NCBI GenBank assembly: GCA_036504895.1
Contig: DASXUJ010000019.1
Location: forward strand, 1 to 39,658
DNA: 39,658 nt
Direction of reading: 5' to 3'
Source of the DNA: Syntrophorhabdaceae bacterium
GTDB lineage: Bacteria; Desulfobacterota; Syntrophorhabdia; Syntrophorhabdales; Syntrophorhabdaceae
Below the pieces are notes generated by a model. That model did not search any database. It was given only the letters and a program-made list of their open reading frames with translations, and was not told the DNA's origin. A program made the translations under genes and the position numbers. Shown here one piece after another: positions 23,246 to 31,950 of the stretch (position 1 is the first letter of the stretch; every line of letters begins with the position of its first letter).

Positions 23246-26200
23246 TATCCTTCCTTTCTTCCATCCCCACTGTCCCGTCCCCGGCTAGGGTCCGGTATTT
23301 TTCCTCGCTCCTTTTCAGTTCATCATCCGTGCGGGCGCGCTCGATCACGTCCGCGGTCAGGCGGGCCAGCACATCGAGGCGTTGCAGCGTCCCCTCTTCG
23401 GATTTGTGCGGGCTTCTGAAAAAGACGGAGAAGACGCCGATAACTCGGCCTGCCCGCTCTTTAACGGGAGTGGAGACGAGGGCCCGGATGCCCGCCCCGC
23501 GCATGATCTCCGCAGGCGCCCCTTCAGGAAGGGGTTCGGCGGCCACGTCCTCGACGACCATCCGCGTGCCTCGCGGGATGATGCTTCCGCAAGCATCGTT
23601 CTCCCTTCCGGCCCCGTCACACAGCTCGGTCCATCGCCGGCCGGAGCCGCGCTGCGCCCTCACCTCCAGGGCGCCCGAGGCAGGGTTCAGAAGCTGGATG
23701 TTTCCCATGTCGGCCCCGGCAATGGCAACGGCCGTTTCCACGATCTTGTCGAGCACCGGCTGGAGATCGCCTTCATGCACGAAGACGGCCCCGACTTCAC
23801 TTTGGAGCTTCATGGCCCCGAGGTCCGCGGCCAACCTCTCCTGGGCCGTCTTTCGATCCGAAATGTCGATGGCCGTGCCGACCCACTCGACGATATCGCC
23901 CTCTTTATTCAACAGGGGGACGGCCCGCGAGAAGGTCCAGCCCACGCTGCCGTCGACGCGCAGCACGCGGTGCTCGAGCTCGAAAATCCCTTTCGTCCGG
24001 ACCGCTTCCTCGATCTTCGCCCGCACCCGGGGCTGCTCCTCGGGAGGAATGTATCTATGGAGCCAGTTAGGGCTCGGGGAGTTGGTGACGGGTATGAAAT
24101 CGCGGCTCTGGAGGTAGCGCATTTCGCTCCAGTCCGGGCCCATGCGATAGACCGCATCGGAGCTTGCGAGCACCAGCGCCCGGTAGAGAGATTCGCTCTT
24201 GCCGAGCGCCTCCTGCGCCTGTTTCAGGGCGGTGATGTCCACGAAGGTGATGACCGCGCCCTCGATCACGTTGTCGAGGGTCCGGTAAGGCATGATCCGC
24301 ATTTCGTACCAGGCGCCCGTCCCCGTCCGAACCTCCACTTCCTTGGGGACGAGGGTTTCCAGCACCTCTTTCGCATCTTCCGGAAGGTGGCTGTAATCGG
24401 CCAGGTTGGAGACGATGTGGCCCACCGGTCTCCCCACGTCGCTTTGGATCAGGTTGATGATGCGGGTGGCGGCGGGGGTGAACCGCAGGATCTTAAGCGC
24501 GTGATCCACGAAGACCGTCCCGATACCCGTGCCTGCGAGGAGATTGTTCATGTCGTTATTGGCCCTCGTCAGGTCGGTCACCTTCGTCTGAAGCTCGGCG
24601 TTGACCGTGGCCAGCTCCTCGTTGACCGACTGGAGCTCCTCCTTGGAAGTCTCCAGCTCCTCGTTGGTCGACTGGAGCTCCTCGTTCACCGACTGCATCT
24701 CCTCGTTCGAGGACTTGAGCTCCTCGTTGGCCGTTTCCAGCTGCTCGTTGGTGGACTGCAGGTGGTCTTCCTTGGCTTTCAGCTCCTGCTGAAGCGCGAC
24801 GACGCGGGCATCCGTGTCTGTGCCTTCGGCATCAGGAACCGTGACCGGCGGGGGTTCGGGGGGCTGGGCATGCTCCAGGATCACGAGGAAGAGTGGCGCC
24901 TCGGCGCCGTCGGCCGCTCCGATTGCCACCGGGCGAACGGTGAGGTTGACGGACTCGAAGTCGCCGTTCGTCTTCACCTTCAGGTTGGAGTGGCGCACCG
25001 CCTTCCCGTCGGTTGCGGCCTTGTGAAGCGATGTGGCAAGGTCCCGTTTCAATCCCTCCCGGGCCATCTTGAGGATGTTGCTCACCCCTGCCTCCCCCTG
25101 CGCAGGCTCGAGGAACTGCCCGGTGCGGCCGTGGAGATAGAGGATGTCGCCACGGGCACTCACGAGGGCCGCAGCGGGAACGGTTTGCTGGAGAAGGGCC
25201 TGCTCCGTCAGCTCGCGCAGAGGCAGCTTCCCGGACGCTGCCGTTTTGCCCCTGACGGTTTCGGTATCCGCATTCATGGCCGCGAGAAACCGGCCCAGGG
25301 CCTGGCGCTGGGAACCGCGGAGGTCCTCCTTTCTCTGGTAGACCTTCTGCTTCCGGTCGATCACGTTGAAAAGATCGGTAAACTCCGATATGGTCTCCGA
25401 GGTCCCGAGAAAGAGGAAGCCCCCGGGATTCAGGGCATAATGGAACAGAGGTATGAGCTTCTTCTGAAGCTCCGCATCCATGTAAATGAGCATGTTGCGG
25501 CAGCTGATGAGATCTATTCTCGAGAATGGCGGGTCCCTGATCACGTCCTGCTCGGAGAAGATAAGCATGTCCCGGATCATTTTGTGGATCCGGTAGCTGG
25601 CGCCCTCCGGCTCGGCGGAAAAAAAGCGAGCAAGCCGCTCCGGTGAGATATCGGCGGCAACGCTCGCCGCGTAGATGCCGCTTCTTGCGTGGGCAACAGC
25701 CGCGACGTCGATATCGGTGGCAAAGACTTGGATCCTGAAGGCCCGCTTGAGCGCTTCCTGGTGCTCGGCCAGAAGGATGGCCAGCGAATAGGCCTCCTCG
25801 CCCGTGGCGCAGCCCGGCGACCAGACACGGATCACGCTCTCCGGGGTCTTGCCCGCAAAGAGCTTGGGTATGATTTTCTCCTCGAGGAGCTTGAAGGCCT
25901 CGGGGTCGCGGAAGAAACTGGTGACGCCGATAAGCAGGTCGCGGAAGAGGGCCTCCGTCTCCGACGGCGTACGCTGCATGAACTTGACATAGGCATCCAT
26001 CGTCTCGATCTGGTGGACGGCCATCCGCCGCTCGATGCGGCGGTGTATGGTGTTTATCTTGTATTGAGAGAAATCGTGGCCCGTCTGGGACCGCACCAGA
26101 ATAAATATCTTCTTGAGCGCGTTCTCCGACCTGATCTCCGGGGAGGGCCCCCGAGCGGAAGTCTTGCCGAAAGCCCGCGAGGCGTAGGCGATCAGCTGGG

Positions 26201-26813
26201 CGGCCATTTCAGCCGGGGGAAGCTCGTAATCGACTAGGCCCGTGGCGATGGCGCTCCTGGGCATGCCGTCATACTCGGTGGTTGCGGGCGCCTGGGCCAT
26301 GACCATCCCCCCTTCGCCCTTGATGGCCCGTATGCCTAACGTGCCGTCGCTGCCGGTGCCCGAAAGGACGATGCCTATGGCCCGCTCCCGGAGGTCCTGC
26401 GCGAGGGAGCGAAAGAAGAAGTCGATGGGCAGCCGCTGCCCCCGGGGCGCGCTGGGCTCGAGGAGCTGCAGGTTGCCGCCGATAAAGGCCATGTCGCGGC
26501 CCGGGGGAATGATGTAGGCGCAATTGGGCTCGACCTTCATCCCGTCCCGCACTTCCAGGACCTGCATCCTGGTATAGCGTCGGATGAGCTCGGTGAGGAT
26601 GCTCTTATGGTCCGGCGCGAGATGCTGGACGAGCACGAAGGCCATGCCCGGATCGGCGCCGGCAGGCATGCCGGAGAAAAAGGCCTCGAAGGCGGAAAGC
26701 CCGCCCGCGGACGCGCCTATGCCGACAATGGGAAAGCCCTTCTTCTCTTCCGCTCCTTCGGGTGTCTTTGCTTCCTTATCTTCCTGGGGATGTTCCTTGT
26801 TCTCGTCATTCAT
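23238..26813 (-). CDS. CheB-CheR-PAS-GAF signalling protein lacking a kinase
   Basis: The 1191-residue protein has CheB (about 27-215; GIGASAGG with Ser35, QHL with His64, and GTGSDGTLG), CheR (about 230-500; GCATGEEAYS), a PAS-like segment, and a coiled coil (about 680-770) built from repeated TNEELETxxEELQSxNEEL heptads. These are followed by a PAS ending in FVDITALKQAQEAL, a second PAS and a GAF (about 1020-1165). It ends soon after SEEKYRTL, the usual first residues of another PAS domain, so the chain looks cut short compared with relatives that continue into a histidine kinase. It could transfer or remove methyl groups on unknown targets and pass PAS/GAF signals to a separate kinase. The ATG at 26813 follows GGGGGAG by six bases, and a promoter with a perfect TATAAT lies at 27004-27032. 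Confidence 0.92.
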   Translation of the reverse strand: MNDENKEHPQEDKEAKTPEGAEEKKGFPIVGIGASAGGLSAFEAFFSGMPAGADPGMAFVLVQHLAPDHKSILTELIRRYTRMQVLEVRDGMKVEPNCAYIIPPGRDMAFIGGNLQLLEPSAPRGQRLPIDFFFRSLAQDLRERAIGIVLSGTGSDGTLGIRAIKGEGGMVMAQAPATTEYDGMPRSAIATGLVDYELPPAEMAAQLIAYASRAFGKTSARGPSPEIRSENALKKIFILVRSQTGHDFSQYKINTIHRRIERRMAVHQIETMDAYVKFMQRTPSETEALFRDLLIGVTSFFRDPEAFKLLEEKIIPKLFAGKTPESVIRVWSPGCATGEEAYSLAILLAEHQEALKRAFRIQVFATDIDVAAVAHARSGIYAASVAADISPERLARFFSAEPEGASYRIHKMIRDMLIFSEQDVIRDPPFSRIDLISCRNMLIYMDAELQKKLIPLFHYALNPGGFLFLGTSETISEFTDLFNVIDRKQKVYQRKEDLRGSQRQALGRFLAAMNADTETVRGKTAASGKLPLRELTEQALLQQTVPAAALVSARGDILYLHGRTGQFLEPAQGEAGVSNILKMAREGLKRDLATSLHKAATDGKAVRHSNLKVKTNGDFESVNLTVRPVAIGAADGAEAPLFLVILEHAQPPEPPPVTVPDAEGTDTDARVVALQQELKAKEDHLQSTNEQLETANEELKSSNEEMQSVNEELQSTNEELETSKEELQSVNEELATVNAELQTKVTDLTRANNDMNNLLAGTGIGTVFVDHALKILRFTPAATRIINLIQSDVGRPVGHIVSNLADYSHLPEDAKEVLETLVPKEVEVRTGTGAWYEMRIMPYRTLDNVIEGAVITFVDITALKQAQEALGKSESLYRALVLASSDAVYRMGPDWSEMRYLQSRDFIPVTNSPSPNWLHRYIPPEEQPRVRAKIEEAVRTKGIFELEHRVLRVDGSVGWTFSRAVPLLNKEGDIVEWVGTAIDISDRKTAQERLAADLGAMKLQSEVGAVFVHEGDLQPVLDKIVETAVAIAGADMGNIQLLNPASGALEVRAQRGSGRRWTELCDGAGRENDACGSIIPRGTRMVVEDVAAEPLPEGAPAEIMRGAGIRALVSTPVKERAGRVIGVFSVFFRSPHKSEEGTLQRLDVLARLTADVIERARTDDELKRSEEKYRTLAGDGTVGMEERKDNE

Positions 26814-27003
26814 GCCTGTCTCCCCCCTTTCGGAAAGCTGCGCACCCTGAACAGGAGCGCGCCTTGTGCCGTCGGCCGCTCCCCGTGGGGCCGGTACTCC
26901 TCTGCCCAGGTGCAGTTGACCGCGATCTTATAAGCATCTTTGTATTCACCGTGTATCCTGTAGGAGGCACATCGATCGAGTCTTCCACTTCATGCTTACG
27001 TAA

Positions 27004-27032
27004 ATTATACGACAGTGGATTTGACGACGCAA
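27004..27032 (-). promoter_or_regulatory. Promoter of the second CheB/CheR gene
   Basis: Minus strand TTGCGT (27027-27032, 3 of 6), 17 bases, perfect TATAAT (27004-27009). Confidence 0.5.
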
Positions 27033-27251
27033 GGTGCGGTTGCGCAATGGGGAGATTTATTTTCAACCCCGGATTTATCGAATGTGGAGACACGCGCTGC
27101 ACGGAAGGGGGCTTGGAGGTTTAAATAGCTCCCCGGGCGCTGCACTGAGCAAACTTCGGTCCCCTACACATTCAGATTTCTCATGATCCGACAAAAACCT
27201 TCCGAGAATCTCGGGTTCCGACAGGGCAAGGCCGGAATGGCCGCACGTTCG

Positions 27252-27280
27252 TTGACAATTCATGCACGGGTGCTTAAAAA
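27252..27280 (+). promoter_or_regulatory. Promoter of the DJ-1/PfpI-cupin operon
   Basis: Perfect TTGACA (27252-27257), 17 bases, TAAAAA (27275-27280, 4 of 6). The predicted start is near 27287, about 118 bases before the ATG at 27405. Confidence 0.6.
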
Positions 27281-27404
27281 CTAAACTGACTATACAGTGG
27301 ACTTTAGGCTCGACGAAAGGATGAATCCCGGCACCTCACGGGCATCAGTTCCGGCATATCTGACATTTTCAAGTAAGAAAGTAAAGAACCCAGGGAGGAA
27401 AACA

Positions 27405-28088
27405 ATGAAAATCCTGATGGTGATGACCTCTCACGACACCCTCGGAAACACCGGCCGAAAGACCGGCTTTTGGCTGGAGGAGTTCGCTGCTCCCTATTAT
27501 ACCTTCCTCGACGCAGGCGCCGTAGTGACCGTTGCTTCACCCAAGGGGGGCGAGCCCCCGCTCGATCCTAAGAGCGATACCCCCGAAGGTCAAACTAATG
27601 CGACCACGCGCTTCAAGAAGGACCGGGCAACGCAGTCTGTGCTCGCCCACACGGTGAAGCTCGCCCAGGTCGTGGCCGATGACTACGACGCGATCTTCTA
27701 TCCGGGCGGACACGGCCCAATGTGGGATATGCCCGACAACCCGACGTCCATCGCACTCATCGAGGCCTTCCTAAAAGCCGACAAGCCGGTCGGCGCGGTC
27801 TGTCACGCTCCGGTCGCCCTCGTGAACGTGCGCGGAAAGGACGGCAAGTATCTGGTAGAAGGCAGGCGGGTGACGGGGTTCACCAATGCTGAAGAAGAAG
27901 AGGTGGGCCTTACGGCCGTCGTTCCTTTCCTGCTGGAAGACCGGTTAAAAGAGCGTGGAGGCGTCTTCAGTAAGGCCGTGAATTGGGCCCCCTACGTCCA
28001 GGTCGACGGCACACTGGTGACCGGCCAAAATCCGGCTTCTTCGGGACCCGCGGCATTGGAGCTGATGAAACTGCTTGGCTCTGCCTGA
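27405..28088 (+). CDS. DJ-1/PfpI-family protein (Hsp31/glyoxalase III-like)
   Basis: The 227-residue protein has the class I glutamine-amidotransferase-like fold of the DJ-1 superfamily. The nucleophile elbow AVCHAP places Cys133 and His134, and Glu25 in GFWLEE is the conserved acidic residue near the cysteine. The segment IFYPGGHGPMWD is typical of the Hsp31/YajL-like branch, which removes methylglyoxal damage or acts as a chaperone. The sequence does not decide between these. ATG 27405 has GGAGG six bases upstream; earlier in-frame ATGs have none. A cupin gene follows after 68 bases, probably in the same transcript. Confidence 0.9.
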   Translation: MKILMVMTSHDTLGNTGRKTGFWLEEFAAPYYTFLDAGAVVTVASPKGGEPPLDPKSDTPEGQTNATTRFKKDRATQSVLAHTVKLAQVVADDYDAIFYPGGHGPMWDMPDNPTSIALIEAFLKADKPVGAVCHAPVALVNVRGKDGKYLVEGRRVTGFTNAEEEEVGLTAVVPFLLEDRLKERGGVFSKAVNWAPYVQVDGTLVTGQNPASSGPAALELMKLLGSA

Positions 28089-28156
28089 CCGTGTGACGGT
28101 TGCCCATCGAGCCGACTGTCACGGCTGAGAACTTTTCCGTACGCAGGAGGCGCATC

Positions 28157-28600
28157 ATGGATCCTATCGTGACCACATGGACCGCTGCCCCGGGTTTGTC
28201 GCCTTTCGCATTCGGGGAGCTATTCCCGGAGGATATCACCTGGGTCTCTTTCCCGGCATTTCCCGATTCGGTCAGGTTATCGGTCCTGGTCGGCGATATC
28301 AGCAAGCCTTCTCCCTATCTGATCCGCGTCAAGGTGCCGGCGGGTGTGAAACTGATGCCCCATGCGCACCCCGAAGACCGCATTTACACGGTCATTTCGG
28401 GCCTGTTTTACATCGGCCTCGGGAAAACATTCGATCCGGATGAACTGAAAATGTACCCACCGGGAAGCGTGATCGTGCTGCCGGGGAATACGGCCCACTT
28501 TCACTGGGCAAAGTCGGGGGAATATGTCAGTCAAATCACCGGGACGGGCCCCCTCGGCATCAACTACATCGATTCCCGGGATGATCCGAGAAAGCAGTGA
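28157..28600 (+). CDS. Single-domain cupin protein
   Basis: The 147-residue protein carries a cupin barrel: motif 1 around HAHPEDRIYTVISGLFYIG and motif 2 around PPGSVIVLPGNTAHFHW, giving His ligands for a metal. The enzyme activity, if any, cannot be told from the motifs; small cupins of this type are often annotated as hypothetical or as isomerase/dioxygenase-like. I chose ATG 28157 because AGGAGG lies six bases before it; an in-frame ATG at 28100 is without a site. It sits 68 bases after the DJ-1 gene on the same strand, and the pair may serve in detoxification of reactive carbonyls or oxidants (inference). Confidence 0.85.
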   Translation: MDPIVTTWTAAPGLSPFAFGELFPEDITWVSFPAFPDSVRLSVLVGDISKPSPYLIRVKVPAGVKLMPHAHPEDRIYTVISGLFYIGLGKTFDPDELKMYPPGSVIVLPGNTAHFHWAKSGEYVSQITGTGPLGINYIDSRDDPRKQ

Positions 28601-28664
28601 ATTAAGATGGGAACTTAAAATCTTGTACGCAAGACTTTCCTGCACCGGCCGATGACGGGCGCAC

Positions 28665-28696
28665 ACAAAAAAGGGGTTAGATTTCTCTAACCCCTT
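28665..28696 (-). terminator. Rho-independent terminator of tRNA-Asn
   Basis: On the minus strand the 10-bp stem AAGGGGTTAG/CTAACCCCTT (28671-28696, six-base loop) runs into a stretch of T residues (28669-28674), 20 bases past the tRNA 3' end. This is a textbook intrinsic terminator; on the plus strand it could also end the cupin transcript but would lack the U-run. Confidence 0.8.
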
Positions 28697-28715
28697 AATC
28701 ATTGAGATCAATATA

Positions 28716-28792
28716 TGGCTCCCCGGGCAGGACTCGAACCTGCAACCTACTGGTTAACAGCCAGTCGCTACTGCCGATTGAGCTACCGAGGA
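28716..28792 (-). tRNA. tRNA-Asn (anticodon GTT)
   Basis: Read on the minus strand the 77 bases fold into a cloverleaf: acceptor stem TCCTCGG/CCGGGGA with discriminator G and encoded CCA, anticodon stem ACTGG/CCAGT around CTGTTAA (anticodon GTT), and T arm GCAGG-TTCGAGT-CCTGC. The D stem has a C-T mismatch at its last pair and a one-base-longer D loop than usual, so the tRNA is slightly atypical but should work. It has its own promoter and terminator. Confidence 0.95.
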
Positions 28793-28818
28793 ACGTATGT
28801 AGCGGTGTAGCGGTAAAA

Positions 28819-28847
28819 AGTAAACCATATGATCGGCCTCGTGTCAA
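28819..28847 (-). promoter_or_regulatory. Promoter of tRNA-Asn
   Basis: Minus strand perfect TTGACA (28842-28847), 17 bases, TTTACT (28819-28824, 4 of 6). The predicted start lies about 20 bases upstream of the mature tRNA 5' end. Confidence 0.7.
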
Positions 28848-28918
28848 GGATTTTCCCGCGGGCCTGCTTCCAATAAAGAAGTCTTCCCCGGGGCACCGTG
28901 GGGATACCCGGAAGTTTA

Positions 28919-28947
28919 TTGATATTTTTCCGGAAAGGTACTATGAT
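28919..28947 (+). promoter_or_regulatory. Promoter of the histone-deacetylase-family gene
   Basis: TTGATA (28919-28924), 17 bases, TATGAT (28942-28947); each hexamer matches 5 of 6 consensus bases. The start would be about 37 bases before the ATG at 28992. Confidence 0.7.
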
Positions 28948-28991
28948 GGCCTTAAAGAGCGACAATTGAACGCCTTGAGGGTGGAGGGCCT

Positions 28992-30026
28992 ATGAGCGTG
29001 GGCATTGTACGGCATGACATTTACCTGGAGCACGTGAATGACGACTACCATCCGGAAAGCCCTTCCAGGCTGGAGCACATCTATGCGGCCCTCGATGAGA
29101 TGGGGGGAGAAAAGCTTACCAGCCTTGCCCCGCGGGCTGCGACGATCGACGAGATCGCCCTCGTCCACGAGCCGGCCTATGTAAAGATTGTGGCAAATAC
29201 CGAGGGCCGGGCCCATACGCGTCTCGATCCTGACACTGCCGCCTCCGCACGATCGTATGAAGCAGCGGTGATGGCGGTAGGCGGGGTCCTGGAGCTTCTC
29301 GATGCGATCGAGCGGGGGGAGGTGGAATCCGGTTTTGCCCTGGTCCGTCCTCCCGGCCACCATGCGGAGAGGTCGAAGGCCATGGGGTTCTGCCTCTTCA
29401 ATAATATCGCGGTGGGGGCCCGATATCTCCAGAAGACGTACGGTCTCAAGCGTATCCTCATCGTCGATTTCGATCTCCACCACGGCAACGGGACCCAGCA
29501 CAGCTTCTACCGCGATCCGGAGATCCTCTACTTCTCCACTCACCAGTATCCCTATTATCCCGGCACGGGGAGTATCCGTGAGACGGGTGAAGGGGAGGGC
29601 GCGGGTTTTACGGTGAACGTGCCCCTTTCCTACGGCATGGGCGACGATGATTACGAGTACGTCTTCAGGCGGCTTCTTGCCCCCCTGGCGGACAGGTTCC
29701 ATCCCGAGATCGTCCTCGTCTCCGCGGGGTTCGATACCTATTATAACGATCCCCTGGGAGGCATGGCGGTCACGGAATACGGCTTTGCCGCCATGACCCG
29801 AGCACTCCTCGATATTGCCGAGGAGCATTGCAGGGGCAAGATCGCCTATGTGCTTGAAGGGGGATACGATGTAAGGGGTCTGGCCGCGTCGGTGAAAGCG
29901 GTGATTATGGAGCTGAAACGGGAGCCGATCCGCGGCCCCCACAGAGACCTCAGTGCGTCGAGGGAAGTCATTGAAGTGGTCGAAAAGGTGAAGGGCGTCC
30001 TAAAGCCCTTCTGGGGAGAGCTTTAG
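28992..30026 (+). CDS. Histone deacetylase / AcuC / acetylpolyamine amidohydrolase family protein
   Basis: The 344-residue zinc hydrolase has all the marks of an active enzyme: the catalytic His pair in RPPGHHAE (123-124), zinc ligands in DFDLHHGNGT (Asp161, His163) and in SAGFDTYYNDPLGG (Asp248), and a glycine-tyrosine motif LEGGYD with Tyr292 for the transition state. In bacteria this family removes acetyl groups from polyamines, small amides or protein lysines, for example AcuC acting on acetyl-CoA synthetase; no such partner is nearby, so the substrate is open. ATG 28992 follows GGAGG closely. It runs convergently into ihfB with only two bases between the stop codons. Confidence 0.92.
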   Translation: MSVGIVRHDIYLEHVNDDYHPESPSRLEHIYAALDEMGGEKLTSLAPRAATIDEIALVHEPAYVKIVANTEGRAHTRLDPDTAASARSYEAAVMAVGGVLELLDAIERGEVESGFALVRPPGHHAERSKAMGFCLFNNIAVGARYLQKTYGLKRILIVDFDLHHGNGTQHSFYRDPEILYFSTHQYPYYPGTGSIRETGEGEGAGFTVNVPLSYGMGDDDYEYVFRRLLAPLADRFHPEIVLVSAGFDTYYNDPLGGMAVTEYGFAAMTRALLDIAEEHCRGKIAYVLEGGYDVRGLAASVKAVIMELKREPIRGPHRDLSASREVIEVVEKVKGVLKPFWGEL

Positions 30027-30028
30027 GA

Positions 30029-30307
30029 CTATCTTTTCCAGATCATATCTTTGAGTTCTTTGCCGACTTTAAAATAGGGGAGTTTCTTTGGTTCCACGTT
30101 TACCACGTCGCCGCTTTTGGGATTGCGTCCCTTGTATGCTTTGTACTGGCGGAGCGAAAAGTTTCCGAACCCCCTGATCTCCACTCTCTTTCCTTCAACG
30201 ATTGCCGATTTTATAGTCTCCAGGATATTGTCCACCGCGATTTTGGCGATCTTCTGGTTCAGCTTCAGGTCTTCCGCGAGTTTGTTGATGATGTCCGTTT
30301 TGTTCAT
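30029..30307 (-). CDS. ihfB: HU/IHF-family DNA-bending protein (IHF-beta-like)
   Basis: The 92-residue protein shows the family fold from end to end: helical dimer part (KTDIINKLAEDLKLNQKIAKIAVDNIL), then VEIRGFGNFSLRQYKAYKGRNPKSGD, whose arm carries the RNP motif that intercalates and bends DNA. The EIRGFGNFS and KELKD endings are closer to IHF-beta than to HU, but the assignment between the two is not certain. GGAGG lies eight bases before the ATG. It follows purQ by 12 bases, so it sits at the end of the cytochrome operon and is probably cotranscribed with it. Confidence 0.9.
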   Translation of the reverse strand: MNKTDIINKLAEDLKLNQKIAKIAVDNILETIKSAIVEGKRVEIRGFGNFSLRQYKAYKGRNPKSGDVVNVEPKKLPYFKVGKELKDMIWKR

Positions 30308-30319
30308 TACCGGTACCTC

Positions 30320-31144
30320 CTATTGATTTTCCATTACATAGTGAAACGCGTTTTTGAATATTCCCAGGCCGTCTCCCTCTTCGCTCAGCTTCTCACGGGT
30401 CCAACGGGGATGCTGGGTGAAGGTGACGTAGGCTTCCGGGTGGGGCATGAGTCCGAAGATCCTCCCCGTGGAATCGCAGATGCCCGCGACGGCTTTCTCC
30501 GAGCCGTTGGGATTATCGGGATATCGGGAAGTGACTTCCCCTTTCTCGTCCACGTACTGCAGGGCGATATGGCCTTTTTTTTCGGCCCGGACAGAGTCGC
30601 CCGAGGCTGCGAAGATAAACTTTCCTTCTCCATGTCTTACCGGGAGATAGATCGTCTCCATACCCCGGGTGAAGATGCATTTGGAATCAGGGTTTGCTTT
30701 GAGGAGGACCCACCGGTCCTCGAACTTGCCCGAGTCATTAAAGGTAAGGGTCACGGTTTGGGGGCCGTAATCGCCGTCAAAGCCCGGGAGGAGTCCTGTT
30801 TTGACGAGAAGCTGAAAGCCGTTGCATATCCCGAGAATGATCTTGCCCTCGTTCACGAATTTTATCGCTTCATCGATAAATCTCTTTCCGGAGGAGCCGA
30901 TCTTCTGGTATTTCCATCGCACCGCCTGGGCCTTCGCGGCGCCGAGGTCGTCTCCGTCCAGGAAGCCGCCGGGAAGGTTGAGAAAGGAATACTTGTGAAT
31001 GACCCGGGGGTCTTCCATCAGGGCGTTGATATGGAGAAGCTCCGCATCGAAGCCCGTCAGCTTGTGGGCGTGGGCCGTCTCGTACTCGCAGTTTATTCCG
31101 TTGCCGAACAATATCAGACTTTTTGGTTTTTTCTTCATCATCAT
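30320..31144 (-). CDS. purQ: Phosphoribosylformylglycinamidine synthase, glutaminase subunit
   Basis: The 274-residue class I glutamine amidotransferase supplies ammonia to PurL in the fourth step of purine synthesis. The nucleophile Cys107 stands in LGICNGFQLL and the His-Glu pair in MPHPEA (His235, Glu237). The N-terminal FGNGINCEYETAHAHKLTG and FLNLPGGFLDGDDLGAA segments fit PurQ. It is longer than the 220-230 residue Bacillus PurQ. Its ATG overlaps the ccsB stop by four bases (ATGA), implying coupled translation with a cytochrome maturation gene rather than with purL or purS. Three consecutive ATG codons open the gene, so the exact start among them is not fixed. Confidence 0.9.
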   Translation of the reverse strand: MMMKKKPKSLILFGNGINCEYETAHAHKLTGFDAELLHINALMEDPRVIHKYSFLNLPGGFLDGDDLGAAKAQAVRWKYQKIGSSGKRFIDEAIKFVNEGKIILGICNGFQLLVKTGLLPGFDGDYGPQTVTLTFNDSGKFEDRWVLLKANPDSKCIFTRGMETIYLPVRHGEGKFIFAASGDSVRAEKKGHIALQYVDEKGEVTSRYPDNPNGSEKAVAGICDSTGRIFGLMPHPEAYVTFTQHPRWTREKLSEEGDGLGIFKNAFHYVMENQ

Positions 31145-31950
31145 GTGGCGTAGCTGTGCAAACCGGACAGGATAAAATTTACTCCAAAATACGTAAAAAT
31201 GACACTTAAAAATCCGATTATAGAGACCATGGCAATCCTTTTACCTTTCCAGCCCTTTACCACCCGTGCGTGGAGATAGAGGGCGTAAACTATCCACGTA
31301 ATGAGGGACCACGTTTCCTTGGGGTCCCAGCTCCAGTAGCTGCCCCAGGCATAGTGGGCCCATACGGCACCAGTAAGTATACCAGCACTCAGCATAGGAA
31401 ATCCAACAATAATGCTTCGATAATTAATTTCATCGAGGTTTTCACGCGGAGCCGCCCCGCCCCGTCCCTTCACCAGGTAGAGGAGAGCGGCGATAAAGGA
31501 GATGGCAAAGGCCGCATAGGCGAGAAAACAGGTAATCACATGAATATGGAGCCAGTTGCTCTGCAGGGCCGGGACCAGGGGTTGTATCGTCTTCTGGACG
31601 GAAGGGGAGAGAGAGGCGTACCCCATAAAAAAGAGGGAGACGAGAGAGGCGAGGGCGGGAATCAGAGGGATGGTGAGACGCTTCCTCATCACCGCCGTGA
31701 TGAAGGCGACGCACCACGCATAGAAGATGAGGGACTCGTAAAAATTGGAAAGAGGTGCGTGGCCCATGCCCATCCGGTACGATTCGGCCCATCGTGCCGC
31801 CAGTCCCGCGGTGTGGAGGGCGAGAGTTGTGTAGAGGGCGGTCCACGCAACGATTTCAATCCTCTTTTTCCGGAAGGCGAAAAAGAGGATGTGAACGAAG
31901 AAGATGAGGAGATAGAGAAGGGTGACGACGCCGAAAATATTATGACTCAT
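31141..31950 (-). CDS. ccsB: System II cytochrome c biogenesis protein CcsB (CcsA/ResC family)
   Basis: The 269-residue polytopic membrane protein has about eight hydrophobic helices. The haem-handling WWD motif is seen in AWGSYWSWDPKETWSLITW, flanked by the conserved His in VWAHYA and another in ALHTAGLAARW. With ResB it delivers haem outside the membrane and attaches it to CXXCH motifs of apocytochromes. It overlaps resB by 11 bases upstream and purQ by four downstream. The tetraheme cytochrome encoded first in the operon is a probable client. Confidence 0.94.
   Translation of the reverse strand: MSHNIFGVVTLLYLLIFFVHILFFAFRKKRIEIVAWTALYTTLALHTAGLAARWAESYRMGMGHAPLSNFYESLIFYAWCVAFITAVMRKRLTIPLIPALASLVSLFFMGYASLSPSVQKTIQPLVPALQSNWLHIHVITCFLAYAAFAISFIAALLYLVKGRGGAAPRENLDEINYRSIIVGFPMLSAGILTGAVWAHYAWGSYWSWDPKETWSLITWIVYALYLHARVVKGWKGKRIAMVSIIGFLSVIFTYFGVNFILSGLHSYAT

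Larger units (their letters stand above)
26814..27404. other. Divergent intergenic region with two promoters
   Basis: These 591 bases separate the minus-strand CheB/CheR gene from the plus-strand DJ-1 gene. They carry one promoter for each direction (27004-27032 minus; 27252-27280 plus) and leaders of about 185 and 120 bases. No gene is seen; an in-frame ATG at 27297 lies upstream of the true DJ-1 start but has no ribosome binding site. Confidence 0.5.

Noticed and set aside
23382-25646. Plus-strand open frame of 754 codons
   Set aside because: Entirely antisense to the second CheB/CheR gene; its LLVGRLELLV-type repeats are mirror images of the coiled-coil heptads, and no domain is recognisable.
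28702-28995. Plus-strand frame of 97 codons starting MRSIYGSPGRTRTCN
   Set aside because: It is the antisense of tRNA-Asn; the GRTRTCN stretch is the familiar false product of tRNA T arms. It has no ribosome binding site.
28941-29942. Minus-strand open frame of 333 codons
   Set aside because: Antisense to the histone-deacetylase-family gene, which has all catalytic motifs.
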